In this document: one piece after another, positions 1 to 11,456 of the stretch
Numbering within the stretch: position 1 is the stretch's first letter
How the letters are laid out: the number at the start of each line of letters is the position of its first letter
Assembly: GCF_002941025.1 (NCBI RefSeq)
Contig: NZ_PTJS01000001.1
Coordinates: 5,771,472-5,835,471 of the forward strand
Source: Streptomyces sp. QL37
GTDB taxonomy: Bacteria > Actinomycetota > Actinomycetes > Streptomycetales > Streptomycetaceae
DNA: 64,000 nucleotides
Reading direction: 5' to 3'
The notes under the pieces: generated by a model
What the model was told of the DNA's origin: nothing
Databases searched by the model: none
The model's input: only the letters and a program-made list of their open reading frames with translations
Position numbers and translations under genes: made by a program

Positions 1-691
1 AACGCGCCGAGTACGCCTTGGCCGCCCGCCGCCGGTAGGCCCGCACCAGCAGATACAGCGGAGCGAAGGACGCCACGGCGATCGCGCCGATGCCGAGGTC
101 GAGCCAGAGCAGCATCAGGGAGATCGACACGAACGACAGGACCACCCCGATGAGTTCCTGCAGGCCCTCGCTCAGCAGCTCCCGCAGGGACTCCACATCC
201 GTGGTCGAGCGGGAGATCAGCCGGCCCGAGGTGTAGCGCTCGTGGAAGTCCACACTCAGCGCCTGCGCGTGCCGGAAGATCCGCCCCCGGAGATCGAGCA
301 GCACGTCCTGGTTGATCCGCGCGGCCGCCCGGATGAAGGCGTACTGGAGCAGTCCCGCACCGACCGAGCACACCGCGTACCCGATGCCGACGGCGGCCAG
401 CGGGCCGTAGTCGTGGTCCCGGAACGCGGGCACACCGCTGTCGATGGCGTACGCGACGAGCAGGGGCCCCGCCTGCACGGCGGCCTGCTGGACGAGCAGC
501 AGGAGGGAGGCCACGACCACCCTGGCCCGCAGCGGTCCGAGCAGGGAGATCAGCAGCGCCCGGGTGGCACCGGGGGGAGCCGGCAGGGAGTCGGCGTCGA
601 ACGCGTCCCCGTCGCCCTCCGCCGGACCGGGCTCCCTCCCGGGGACGTCCTCGTCGGCGAGGGCGGTGCCGTCGGCAGTCGTACTGGTCAT
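1..691 (-). CDS. ABC exporter membrane/ATPase subunit, N-terminal part only
   Basis: Partial gene running off the left edge; only about 230 N-terminal residues are present. After an acidic, Pro-rich leader of about 40 residues come hydrophobic segments with the type-1 ABC exporter transmembrane fold. The stretch FHERYTSGRLISRSTTDVES is the intracellular coupling-helix signature of MsbA/LmrA-like exporters. Its ATG overlaps the TGA of the upstream exporter gene (ATGA at 688-691), so the two are co-translated and probably form a heterodimeric exporter. The nucleotide-binding domain should lie beyond the window. Substrate unknown. Confidence 0.9.
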   Translation of the reverse strand, partial: MTSTTADGTALADEDVPGREPGPAEGDGDAFDADSLPAPPGATRALLISLLGPLRARVVVASLLLLVQQAAVQAGPLLVAYAIDSGVPAFRDHDYGPLAAVGIGYAVCSVGAGLLQYAFIRAAARINQDVLLDLRGRIFRHAQALSVDFHERYTSGRLISRSTTDVESLRELLSEGLQELIGVVLSFVSISLMLLWLDLGIGAIAVASFAPLYLLVRAYRRRAAKAYSAR

Positions 692-2490
692 CGGGTGCTG
701 CCCTCCTCGGGGACGAGAACACCTGTGGTCCGGTCGCCGGACATCAGCCAGGCGTACTCGGCGTTGGTGCGCAGGAGCTCCTGATGGGTGCCCACGGCGC
801 TGATCCGGCCCTCGGACAGCAGGGCCACCCGGTCCGCCAGCATCACCGTGGACGGCCGGTGGGCGACGACCACGGCCGTCGTCTCCTCCAGGACCCGCCG
901 CAGCGCGGCTTCCACCAGCGTCTCCGTGTGCACGTCCAGGGCGGAGAGCGGGTCGTCGAGCACCAGGAAGCGCGGCCGGCCGACCACGGCGCGGGCCAGC
1001 GCGAGACGCTGCCGCTGGCCGCCGGAGAGACTCAGCCCCTGCTCGCCGACCTGGGTGTCGATGCCCTGCGGCAGCTCGTGCACGAAGTCGGCCTGCGCGA
1101 CCGAAAGGGCCCGGCGCAGCTCCTGTTCGCCCGCGCCCTCCGCACCCATCAGCACGTTCTCCCCGACGGTCGCCGAGAAGAGAGTGGGTTCCTCGAAGGC
1201 CACCGACACCAGCTCGCGCAGCCGGGGCCGCTCGATGGCCGCGATGTCCTCGCCGTCCAGCAGGATGCGGCCTCCGGTGACCTCGTGCAGCCGGGGGACG
1301 AGCGCCGTCAGCGTCGTCTTCCCGGAGCCCGTTGCGCCCACCAGCGCCATCGTCTCACCGGGCCTGATCCGGAGGTCGATGCGGGCCAGGACCGGTGGCG
1401 AACCGGGCTCGGCGTCGGGGTAGCGGAACTCCACCCCCTCGAAGACCATGCCCCGGCCGGACGTCCCGGCCGCCTCTCCGGGCGCCACGGACTCCGGCTC
1501 CTCCGCGACGTCCATGACCTCGAAGTAGCGGTCGGCCGCCGTCGCCGACTCCTGGCTCATCGCCAGCAGGAAGCCGATCGACTCGACCGGCCAGCGCAGC
1601 GCCAGGGCGGTCGAGAGGAACGCGACGAGCGTGCCCGCGGACAGATCGCCGTTCGCGACCTCGATCGTGCCGAGCACCAGCGCCGCACCGATCGCCAGCT
1701 CCGGAATGGCCGTGATGAGCGCCCAGATCCCCGCGAGCAGCCGGGCCTTGCCCAGCTCCGTGGTGCGCAGCCGCTGCGCCAGCGCCCGGAAGGCAAGCGC
1801 CTGGCTGCGGTTGCGGCCGAAGCCCTTCACGATACGGATGCCCAGCACGCTCTCCTCGACGACCGTCGTCAGATCGCCGACCTGGTCCTGGGCCCTGCGC
1901 GCCACCAGTGCGTACTTGGTCTCGAAGAGCGAGCACAGGACCATCAGAGGGAGGGCGGGCGCGAGCAGCACCAGCCCCAACGACCACTCCTGGGCGAACA
2001 GGATGACGAAACCGACCAGAATCGTCGTGGTGTTGACCAGAAGGAACGTCAGCGGGAAGGCCAGGAACATCCGCAGCAGCATCAGATCCGTCGTCCCGCG
2101 CGAGAGCAGCTGCCCAGAGGGCCAGCGGTCGTGGAACGCCACCGGCAGCCGCTGGAGATGGCGGTAGAGGTCGGCACGCATCGACGCCTCGACACCGGCC
2201 AGCGGCCGGGCCACGAGCCACCGGCGGAGCCCGAACAGACCGGCCTCGGCGATCCCCAGCAGCAGCAGCCAGAGCGCCCCCAGCCATACCCCGCCAGGAT
2301 CGCGCTCAGCGACGGGACCGTCCACCATCCACTTCAGGACCAGGGGGATCACCAGCGCGAGACAGGACGCGAGAACCGCGACGAGCGCCGCGCTGATCCA
2401 GCGCGCGCGCACCGGTCTGACATAGGGCCACAGGCGCAGGAGGGAGCGCACGGCGGACCGGTCCGTGGGCTCTGCAGGTTGTTCGGGCAT
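688..2490 (-). CDS. ABC exporter, fused permease and ATPase (600 aa)
   Basis: Full-length half-transporter. Residues about 20-320 hold six membrane helices, with the coupling motif FHDRWPSGQLLSRGTTDL. The C-terminal ATPase domain has Walker A (GATGSGKTTL), signature LSGGQRQRLALARA, Walker B (FLVLDDPLSALD) and the H-loop (VVAHRPST). It starts the minus-strand exporter operon and overlaps its partner by four bases. Paired half-transporters of this type in actinobacteria export lipids, peptides or drugs; nothing here fixes the substrate. The gene is transcribed divergently from the DrrA-like gene at 2644. Confidence 0.93.
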   Translation of the reverse strand: MPEQPAEPTDRSAVRSLLRLWPYVRPVRARWISAALVAVLASCLALVIPLVLKWMVDGPVAERDPGGVWLGALWLLLLGIAEAGLFGLRRWLVARPLAGVEASMRADLYRHLQRLPVAFHDRWPSGQLLSRGTTDLMLLRMFLAFPLTFLLVNTTTILVGFVILFAQEWSLGLVLLAPALPLMVLCSLFETKYALVARRAQDQVGDLTTVVEESVLGIRIVKGFGRNRSQALAFRALAQRLRTTELGKARLLAGIWALITAIPELAIGAALVLGTIEVANGDLSAGTLVAFLSTALALRWPVESIGFLLAMSQESATAADRYFEVMDVAEEPESVAPGEAAGTSGRGMVFEGVEFRYPDAEPGSPPVLARIDLRIRPGETMALVGATGSGKTTLTALVPRLHEVTGGRILLDGEDIAAIERPRLRELVSVAFEEPTLFSATVGENVLMGAEGAGEQELRRALSVAQADFVHELPQGIDTQVGEQGLSLSGGQRQRLALARAVVGRPRFLVLDDPLSALDVHTETLVEAALRRVLEETTAVVVAHRPSTVMLADRVALLSEGRISAVGTHQELLRTNAEYAWLMSGDRTTGVLVPEEGSTR

Positions 2491-2643
2491 CAGGACCGAG
2501 CCTAAGGTTCACCACTGACATCCCTCACGTGGTTTTCCGGTCACACGCCGTGGGTCGCAGTGCCCGGTCAACCGATCGGCTGATGCCGCTTCGAGCGTGA
2601 CGGCGGATACCGGGGCCGCCCGCCCGCCGGAATCCTTACGGGC

Positions 2644-3552
2644 ATGGCAATCATCGAAGTACACGGGGTGCACAAGGCCTACGGCGGCCGCCCCGCGGTC
2701 GACGGGGTGAGCTTCACCGTCGACGAGGGGGAGATCTTCGGGATCCTCGGCCCCAACGGAGCCGGCAAGACCACCACCGTGGAATGCGTCGAGGGACTGC
2801 GGGTCCCCGACTCCGGAACCGTCCGGGTCGCCGGACTCGACCCGGCCGTGAACCGCAAGGAGGTCACCCAGCTGCTGGGCGCCCAGCTCCAGGAGAGCGA
2901 GCTCCAGCCCAAGCTGACCGTGCGCGAGGCGCTGGAGCTCTACAGCGCCTTCTACCCCCGCCCCGCCGACCGGCGGGCGCTCGCCGCGCGACTCGGTCTC
3001 GACAGCCACCTCGACCAGCGTTTCGCCAAGCTGTCCGGCGGTCAGAAGCAGCGCCTGTTCATCGCCCTCGCCCTCATCGGGAACCCGCGCGTGGTCGTGC
3101 TGGACGAACTGACCACCGGTCTCGACCCCCGGGCCCGCCGGGACACCTGGCGGCTCATCGAGGAGATCCGGGACAGCGGGGTGACCGTCCTGCTGGTCAC
3201 CCACTTCATGGAGGAGGCCCAGCGGCTCTGCGACCGGGTCGCGGTGATCGACAAGGGCCGCGTCGTGGCGCTCGACACCCCCGGCGGACTGGTCGGCGGA
3301 ACGGCCGGATCGACCGCCATCTCCTTCACCCCCTCGGAGCCGGTCGCGTACGCCGAACTGAAGGCGCTGCCGGGCGTCGTCTCCGTCGACGTGACCGGTC
3401 CCGGCGGCCGGGTGGTGATCCACGGCACGGACGACACCGCCAACGCCGTGATCACGCTCCTGGCCCGCCACCGCGTCACGGCCCGTCAGCTGCGCGTCAC
3501 CGAGGCGGGCCTGGACGACGTATTCCTCGACCTCACGGAACGGGCCTCATGA
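2644..3552 (+). CDS. DrrA-type ABC exporter ATPase (302 aa)
   Basis: Stand-alone ATPase of the daunorubicin-resistance/ABC-2 class. Visible motifs are Walker A GPNGAGKTTT, signature LSGGQKQRLFIALAL, and a Walker B reading VVVLDELTTGLD, where the usual DEP is DEL, plus an H-loop (LLVTHFMEEA). The last 80 residues form the extra C-terminal domain of DrrA proteins, ending in LDDVFLDLTERAS. The TGA overlaps the ATG of the permease. It should energise export by the permease at 3549. The adjacent histidine kinase and regulator suggest a stress-responsive drug or lipid exporter. Confidence 0.93.
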   Translation: MAIIEVHGVHKAYGGRPAVDGVSFTVDEGEIFGILGPNGAGKTTTVECVEGLRVPDSGTVRVAGLDPAVNRKEVTQLLGAQLQESELQPKLTVREALELYSAFYPRPADRRALAARLGLDSHLDQRFAKLSGGQKQRLFIALALIGNPRVVVLDELTTGLDPRARRDTWRLIEEIRDSGVTVLLVTHFMEEAQRLCDRVAVIDKGRVVALDTPGGLVGGTAGSTAISFTPSEPVAYAELKALPGVVSVDVTGPGGRVVIHGTDDTANAVITLLARHRVTARQLRVTEAGLDDVFLDLTERAS

Positions 3553-4328
3553 CCATGACCACGACCGCCACCACGACCGCGCCCCGCCCGGCCCCGCTCG
3601 CCGCCGTCCTCCGGACGGAGACCCGGCTCTTCCTGCGTGAACCCGGCAGCCTCTTCTGGATACTCGTCTTCCCGACCGTCCTCCTGGTGATCCTCGGCTT
3701 CGTCCCGGCGTTCAAGGAGGCCGACGACGCTTTCGGCGGACGCCGGGTCATCGACCTCTACGTCCCCATCTCGGTCCTGCTCGCCATGATCATGGCCGGG
3801 CTCCAGGCGATGCCGCCGGTCCTCACCGCCTACCGCGAACGCGGCATCCTGCGCCGGATGTCCACCACCCCCGTGCGGCCCTCGGCCCTCCTCACGGCCC
3901 AGATCACCCTGCACGGCGCCGCCGCCCTCGGCTCGGCGCTCTTGGTCGTCGCCGTCGGCCGCGTCGGCTACGCGGTCGCGCTGCCCGGACAACTGCTGGG
4001 GTACGCCCTGGCGTTGCTGCTCGCGGTCGGCGCGGTGCTCGCCCTGGGCGCGACGATCTGCGCCCTGTCCCGCACGACGAAGGCGGCCACCGCGGTCGGT
4101 TCGGTCGCCTACCTCACGATGATGTTCACCGCCGGCGTCTGGGTGCCCGTCCAGGCGATGCCCGACACCCTGCGCCGCATCGTGCAGGCCACCCCGTTCG
4201 GCGCTGCCTCCCAGGCCCTGGACCAGGCCGCCTCCGGCCACTGGCCGAGCTGGGCGTACCTCGGGGTCGTCGCGCTGTGGACCGCGCTGCTCGGCCTCGG
4301 CGCCACTCGACTCTTCCGCTGGCAGTGA
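3549..4328 (+). CDS. ABC-2 type exporter permease (259 aa)
   Basis: Membrane partner of the DrrA-like ATPase. The ATG at 3549 overlaps the preceding TGA, which decides the start. A Thr-rich cytosolic leader is followed by six predicted hydrophobic helices, with the ABC-2 signature region RERGILRRMSTTPVRP between helices 2 and 3. The length is usual for DrrB/NodJ-like permeases. It probably forms the export channel with the product of 2644-3552. Substrate not evident. Confidence 0.92.
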   Translation: MTMTTTATTTAPRPAPLAAVLRTETRLFLREPGSLFWILVFPTVLLVILGFVPAFKEADDAFGGRRVIDLYVPISVLLAMIMAGLQAMPPVLTAYRERGILRRMSTTPVRPSALLTAQITLHGAAALGSALLVVAVGRVGYAVALPGQLLGYALALLLAVGAVLALGATICALSRTTKAATAVGSVAYLTMMFTAGVWVPVQAMPDTLRRIVQATPFGAASQALDQAASGHWPSWAYLGVVALWTALLGLGATRLFRWQ

Positions 4329-4342
4329 CGGAGACTGGCCGC

Positions 4343-5626
4343 ATGACGCAGCCGCTCCGCCCTCCGAGTCCGGCCGGTGCGGCGGGTCCGCGCACGGTCG
4401 AGCAGCGCTGGGAGCAGTTCTACCGGTACGGGCCCTACACCGTTCTCACCCTGTCCGTCCTCGTCGGGGCCGTCGCCGCCGACCTGCTCATGACCCGTAC
4501 GGAGATGTACGTGGCCGGAGCCCTGGCCGTCGCGGCGTACGTGCTACAGCTGTGGTGGGGCCGGACCCGCTCGCGTACCGCCCGGGGCGCCCCGGCCGGG
4601 GTGGCCTACTACGCCGCGCGGACCGTCCTCGCCTTCGCCCTGTCGTGGCTCAACCCGTTCTTCTCGATCTACGCGGCCCTCGGCTACTTCGACGTCGAAC
4701 CGCTGCTGCCCAAGCGGGCCGTGCGGATCGGGCTGCTCTGCACCGCCGTCACCCTGGCCGGTTCGCAGAGCGGGGGACTGCCGCCCGCCTCGCTGATGAA
4801 CTGGGTCGCCTTCGGTGCGCTGCTCCTCATCAACACCGCCCTCGCCATCTTCTTCTGGTACGTCGGGATGCGGGAGGAGGAGAAGGCCCGCATCCAGGTC
4901 GAGACCATCGCCGAACTGGAGCGCACCAACCTCCGGTTGGAGCGGGCCATGGCGGAGAACGCGGCCCTGCACGCCCAGCTCCTGCTCCAGGCCCGGGAGG
5001 CCGGGATCGCCGACGAACGGCGCCGGCTCGCCGCCGAGATCCACGACACCCTCGCGCAGGGTCTGACGGGGATCATCGCCCAGCTCCAGGCCGTCACCTC
5101 CATCGCCGATCCCGTGCTCGCCCGTGAGCACCTCGACCGCGCGGCGGGGCTCGCCCGGCACAGCCTCGGGGAGGCCCGCCGCTCGGTGCACAACCTGGTG
5201 CCCTCCGCGCTGGAGGACGACGACCTGCCCGCAGCCCTCAGGAAGACGGTCGCCGGCTGGACGGAACGCACCGCCGTACGCGCGGACCTCACCGTCACCG
5301 GAACCGTCGAGCCGCTCCACGACGAGGTCGGAGCCACGCTGCTCCGCATCGCGGAGGAGGCCCTCGCCAACGCCGCCCGGCACGCCCGTGCGACCCGGGC
5401 GGGCGTCACCCTCTCGTACATGGGCGACGAGATCACCCTGGACATACGCGACGACGGCTGCGGCTTCGACCCGGCGGACCTGGCCCCGCACAGCGGCAGG
5501 GGCGGCTTCGGCCTCGGCGGGATGCGGGCCCGCGCCGAACGGATCGCGGGCACGGTCGCGATCGAGACGGAACCCGGGCAGGGCACGGCCGTCTCCGCCC
5601 GGGTTCCGCTGGTCCGACGTGCCTGA
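4343..5626 (+). CDS. NarL-family sensor histidine kinase (427 aa)
   Basis: Membrane-bound sensor kinase. The ATG at 4343 is chosen for its GGAG at 4330-4333 and its position 14 bases after the permease stop; a longer in-frame start exists inside the permease gene. About five hydrophobic segments fill residues 30-180. A coiled coil follows, then the HisKA_3 dimerisation box ERRRLAAEIHDTLAQGL with phosphoacceptor His234. The HATPase domain shows the N box (EEALANAARHA), DDGCGFD and GFGLGGMRARAE. It lies between the exporter genes and its cognate regulator and probably senses the exporter substrate or membrane stress. Confidence 0.93.
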   Translation: MTQPLRPPSPAGAAGPRTVEQRWEQFYRYGPYTVLTLSVLVGAVAADLLMTRTEMYVAGALAVAAYVLQLWWGRTRSRTARGAPAGVAYYAARTVLAFALSWLNPFFSIYAALGYFDVEPLLPKRAVRIGLLCTAVTLAGSQSGGLPPASLMNWVAFGALLLINTALAIFFWYVGMREEEKARIQVETIAELERTNLRLERAMAENAALHAQLLLQAREAGIADERRRLAAEIHDTLAQGLTGIIAQLQAVTSIADPVLAREHLDRAAGLARHSLGEARRSVHNLVPSALEDDDLPAALRKTVAGWTERTAVRADLTVTGTVEPLHDEVGATLLRIAEEALANAARHARATRAGVTLSYMGDEITLDIRDDGCGFDPADLAPHSGRGGFGLGGMRARAERIAGTVAIETEPGQGTAVSARVPLVRRA

Positions 5627-5647
5627 CGGGACGTAACCTGCACCGAC

Positions 5648-6304
5648 ATGACAGATGCCCCGGGAACCTCGCGCGTCATCACCCTGCTCGTCGTCGACGA
5701 CCACCCCGTCGTACGGGACGGTCTGCGCGGCATGTTCGCCTCGGCCCCCGGCTTCGAGGTGCTCGGTGAGGCGGCCGACGGGGTGGCAGCCGTCGAGCTC
5801 ACCACCCGCCTGGACCCCGACGTCGTCCTGATGGACCTGCGGATGCCGGGCGGCGGGGGAGTCGCGGCCATCACCGAGCTGACCAGGATCGGCGCCCGGT
5901 CCCGGGTGCTCGTCCTCACCACGTACGACACCGATACCGACACCCTGCCCGCCATCGAGGCGGGCGCGACCGGCTATCTGCTCAAGGACGCGCCCCGGGA
6001 CGAGCTCTTCACCGCCGTACGCGCCGCCGCCGACGGCCGCACCGTGCTGTCGCCGGCCGTCGCCTCACGGCTCATCTCGCTGGTGCGCGCCCCGGCCGCG
6101 CCCGGCCACGAGTCGTTGTCCGCGCGTGAGTGCGAGGTGCTCCGGCTCGTCGCCAAGGGCACCTCGAACCGGGAGATCGCCGCCGAGCTGTTCATCAGCG
6201 AGGCGACGGTGAAGACCCACCTCACCCATGTCTTCGCCAAGCTGGGTGCCAAGGACCGCGCGGCGGCCGTGGCCGTCGCCTACGAGCGCGGCATCCTCGG
6301 CTGA
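5648..6304 (+). CDS. NarL/FixJ-family response regulator (218 aa)
   Basis: Receiver domain with acidic pair Asp17-Asp18, phosphoacceptor Asp63 in VLMDLRMPG and conserved Lys113. A C-terminal LuxR-type helix-turn-helix begins LSARECEVLRLVAKG and contains SEATVKTHLTHVFAKLG. It follows the kinase by 21 bases, so the two form a cognate pair that probably controls the adjacent exporter operon. Its 3' end lies nine bases from the convergent glgX end. Confidence 0.95.
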   Translation: MTDAPGTSRVITLLVVDDHPVVRDGLRGMFASAPGFEVLGEAADGVAAVELTTRLDPDVVLMDLRMPGGGGVAAITELTRIGARSRVLVLTTYDTDTDTLPAIEAGATGYLLKDAPRDELFTAVRAAADGRTVLSPAVASRLISLVRAPAAPGHESLSARECEVLRLVAKGTSNREIAAELFISEATVKTHLTHVFAKLGAKDRAAAVAVAYERGILG

Positions 6305-6313
6305 GCCCGGCCC

Positions 6314-8548
<2,235 letters not shown>

Positions 8549-8701
8549 CTCTAGCCTCCTGCGGCTCGTAGGAGCGGCCACCCGCCGTAGGAGTGCGCGG
8601 CGTCCCGGCCGCGGCCTTCCGAGCGGTGTCCTCCCCTCTGTTCTGCCCATCGGCGGGCCCGCACTCACGTTTCCCCGGGGCGGCCACGTCGTTGGGGGAG
8701 C

Positions 8702-9922
8702 GTGAACCACGTAGCGAAGAGAGCACGGGCGGGTTCGGCCGCCGTGCTGACATGGGCAGGACTGTTCACCGTGCCGGCCGTACTGACGGGCTGCACCGGG
8801 GCGACGTCGCTCTTCGGGGACAACCGGTCACCCGGCGACGCCATCCGGATCGTCCCCGAGGACGGCGCCGAGAACGTCGGCGCCGACAGCCGGCTCGGAG
8901 TGACCGTCCCCGACGGACGGCTCGAACGGGTGAAGGTGACCCGGACGGAGGACGCGGAACACCAGGAGGTGCCGGGCCGGATCTCGGAGGACGGCCGTTC
9001 GTGGGCTCCCCGGGACGACACGTACCGGCTCGGGCTGGCCGGGAAGTACAGCGTGGAGGCCGTCGCCGTCGACGAGGACGGCCACCGCTCGGCCCGCAGC
9101 ACCACGTTCACCACACTGGTCCCCAAGGACCGGTTCATCGGCTACTTCAAGCCGGAGAACCGGTCCACCGTGGGCACCGGAATGATCGTCTCCTTCGACT
9201 TCAACCGGCCCGTCAGGAACCGGGCCGCGGTGGAGAAGGCCATCAGGATCACCACGGAACCCCGGGTCGAGGTCGTCGGGCACTGGTTCGGCAAGGACCG
9301 GCTCGACTTCCGGCCGGCCCGCTACTGGGAGCCGGGCACCGAGGTGACCGTGGACGTCGGCCTGCGCGACGTGGAGGGCGCGCCGGGGGTGTACGGCAGC
9401 CAGCGGAAGAAGGTGGCCTTCCGGGTGGGCCGCTCCCAGACGTCCGTGGTGGACGCCCGGGCGCACACCATGGAGGTACGCCGCGACGGGGAGGTCGTCA
9501 GCACGGTGCCGATCACCGCGGGCGCCGCGAAGACGACCACGTACAACGGGAAGATGGTGGTCTCCGAGCTGCACGACGTGACCCGCATGGACGGCAGCAC
9601 CGTCGGCTTCGGCGGCGAGTACGACATCAAGGACGTGCCCCACGCCATCCGGCTGACGAAGTCGGGGACCTTCCTGCACGGCAACTACTGGGAGTCCCCG
9701 GACATCTTCGGCTCCGAGAACACCAGCCACGGCTGCATCGGACTGCGCGACGTGAAGGGCGGCAGCTCGGACACCCCGGCCGGCTGGTTCTTCGAGCGCA
9801 CCCTCGTGGGCGATGTGGTCGAGGTGGTCAACTCCACCGACAAGACCGTCGCCCCGGACAACGGCCTGGGTGGCTGGAACCTCGACTGGCCGCAGTGGAA
9901 GGCGGGCTCGGCCCTGCGCTGA
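8702..9922 (+). CDS. L,D-transpeptidase lipoprotein, copy 1 (406 aa)
   Basis: Cell-wall cross-linking enzyme of the Ldt(Mt) type, forming 3-3 peptidoglycan links. It starts with GTG behind GGGGGAG. The signal peptide ends in the lipobox LTGC (Cys31). Two Ig-like domains follow, with a segment starting YFKPENRSTVG between them. The C-terminal YkuD domain has HGNYW and the SHGC catalytic motif with nucleophile Cys345. It is a close paralogue of the next gene and shares the same domain order. A strong hairpin follows the stop. Confidence 0.94.
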   Translation: MNHVAKRARAGSAAVLTWAGLFTVPAVLTGCTGATSLFGDNRSPGDAIRIVPEDGAENVGADSRLGVTVPDGRLERVKVTRTEDAEHQEVPGRISEDGRSWAPRDDTYRLGLAGKYSVEAVAVDEDGHRSARSTTFTTLVPKDRFIGYFKPENRSTVGTGMIVSFDFNRPVRNRAAVEKAIRITTEPRVEVVGHWFGKDRLDFRPARYWEPGTEVTVDVGLRDVEGAPGVYGSQRKKVAFRVGRSQTSVVDARAHTMEVRRDGEVVSTVPITAGAAKTTTYNGKMVVSELHDVTRMDGSTVGFGGEYDIKDVPHAIRLTKSGTFLHGNYWESPDIFGSENTSHGCIGLRDVKGGSSDTPAGWFFERTLVGDVVEVVNSTDKTVAPDNGLGGWNLDWPQWKAGSALR

Positions 9923-9941
9923 CCCCCGCCCGACCAGGGAA

Positions 9942-9968
9942 GGTCCCGGAGGCGAGCCCTCCGGGACC
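9942..9968 (+). terminator. Hairpin terminator after first L,D-transpeptidase
   Basis: Perfect 11-bp stem (arms 9942-9952 and 9958-9968) with a five-base loop, 20 bases after the stop. There is no U-tract, as is usual in Streptomyces. It separates the two paralogous transpeptidase genes into different transcription units. Confidence 0.7.
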
Positions 9969-10016
9969 ACCCTCCGGCAGTGCGGCGCGACTTGGGACCG
10001 AACAGTGACATTCCGG

Positions 10017-10043
10017 GGAACTCCTCCTTACGCGCGGTGTGAT
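10017..10043 (+). promoter_or_regulatory. Possible SigE-type promoter for second L,D-transpeptidase
   Basis: GGAACT at 10017-10022 resembles the -35 box of envelope-stress sigma E promoters in Streptomyces. A loose -10-like GTGTGAT lies at 10037-10043. The spacing (about 14 bases) is shorter than usual. The biological fit, a cell-wall gene, is the main argument. Confidence 0.25.
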
Positions 10044-10125
10044 TATCTTGCGCCGAGCGTGCACGTACAGCGCGCGGGGGTGCGGGCCATGGCGGGGCCA
10101 GGCCGTGCGAGGGGAGACGACCACA

Positions 10126-11376
10126 TTGAACGGGCAGCCGATATCGGGGGCATGGGCCGACGCGGGCGGGGAACGGCGCGGGCGCGGAACCCGGGGCCTC
10201 CTGGCGCTGGTGCTGGGCGCGCTGCTGTTGCTGGTGACCGCGTGCGGGGGCAACGGTAACGCCGCCGACAAGGACGGCAAGGGACCGGGTGGGAAGGTCG
10301 ACGACACCAGCGCCTCGCAGGCGGTGGTGACCATCGCCCCCAAGGACGGCGCCGACGACGTGGCGACCAGCGGGGCGCTGAGGGTCTCGGCCGCCAAGGG
10401 CAAGCTGAGCACGGTGAAGGTCGCGGACCCCAAGGGCAAGGCGGTCGAGGGCAAGATCGCCGCGGACGGCCTCAGCTGGGTGCCGGACCGCCACCTGGCC
10501 GCCGCCACCAAGTACACCGTGCACGCGGTCGCCAAGGACGACAAGGGCCGTCAGTCGGCCAAGGACACCAGCTTCACGACGCTGGTCCCGCAGAACACCT
10601 TCATCGGTCAGTACACGCCGGAGGACGGCTCGACCGTCGGGGTGGGCATGCCGGTGTCGATCCACTTCACCCGGGGCATCACCGACCCCGCGGCCGTGGA
10701 GAAGGCGATCAGTGTGACGGCGGAGCCCGCCGTGCGGGTCGAGCCCCACTGGTTCGGCAACGACCGCCTCGACTTCCGCCCCGAGAAGTACTGGGCGGCG
10801 GGCACGAAGGTGACCGTGCGGCTCGACCTCGACGGCGTCGAGGGGCGGCCGGGGGTCTACGGCAAGCAGGCCAAGACCGTGAAGTTCACCATCGGGCGCA
10901 GCCAGGTCTCCACGGTCGACGCGAGCTCCCACCGGATGAAGGTGGTCCGTGACGGCAAGCAGATCAAGGACATCCCGATCTCCGCGGGCGCCCCTGCCAC
11001 GACCACGTACAACGGTCAGATGGTCATCAGCGAGAAGCTCAAGGTGACCCGGATGAACGGCGACACCGTCGGATTCGGCGGCGAGTACGACATCAAGGAC
11101 GTGCCGCACGCGATGCGCCTGTCGACCTCGGGCACCTTCATCCACGGCAACTACTGGGGCGCGTCCAGCATCTTCGGCTCGACCAACACCAGCCACGGCT
11201 GTGTCGGTCTGCGGGACGTGCGCGGCGCCTGGGACAGCAAGACGCCCGCCGCGTGGCTCTTCGACAACTCCCTGATCGGCGACGTCGTCATCGTGAAGAA
11301 CTCCCACGACAAGGTGATCCAGCCGGACAACGGCCTCAACGGCTGGAACATGGACTGGTCGGAGTGGATCAAGTAG
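10126..11376 (+). CDS. L,D-transpeptidase lipoprotein, copy 2 (416 aa)
   Basis: Paralogue of the upstream gene with the same plan: lipoprotein signal (lipobox VTAC), Gly/Lys linker, two Ig-like domains and a YkuD catalytic domain with SHGC (Cys359). I place the start at the TTG at 10126 because GAGGGGAG lies nine bases upstream; in-frame starts further upstream (10039) lack a ribosome site. It probably makes 3-3 cross-links in the outer wall. It ends in the same NGLNGWNMDWSEW-type tail as its neighbour (NGLGGWNLDWPQW). Confidence 0.92.
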   Translation: MNGQPISGAWADAGGERRGRGTRGLLALVLGALLLLVTACGGNGNAADKDGKGPGGKVDDTSASQAVVTIAPKDGADDVATSGALRVSAAKGKLSTVKVADPKGKAVEGKIAADGLSWVPDRHLAAATKYTVHAVAKDDKGRQSAKDTSFTTLVPQNTFIGQYTPEDGSTVGVGMPVSIHFTRGITDPAAVEKAISVTAEPAVRVEPHWFGNDRLDFRPEKYWAAGTKVTVRLDLDGVEGRPGVYGKQAKTVKFTIGRSQVSTVDASSHRMKVVRDGKQIKDIPISAGAPATTTYNGQMVISEKLKVTRMNGDTVGFGGEYDIKDVPHAMRLSTSGTFIHGNYWGASSIFGSTNTSHGCVGLRDVRGAWDSKTPAAWLFDNSLIGDVVIVKNSHDKVIQPDNGLNGWNMDWSEWIK

Positions 11377-11392
11377 ATCCGTTCCAGGGGAC

Positions 11393-11425
11393 GGGCCCGG
11401 CGCTGTGACCAACAGCACCGGGCCC
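11393..11425 (+). terminator. Hairpin terminator after second L,D-transpeptidase
   Basis: Outer 8-bp stem (11393-11400 with 11418-11425) and inner 5-bp GCTGT/ACAGC stem, separated by one mismatch, with a five-base loop. It starts 17 bases after the stop. Confidence 0.7.
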
Positions 11426-11456
11426 CTCCGCGTTAGCGGCGGTTAACCTGCTTCCC

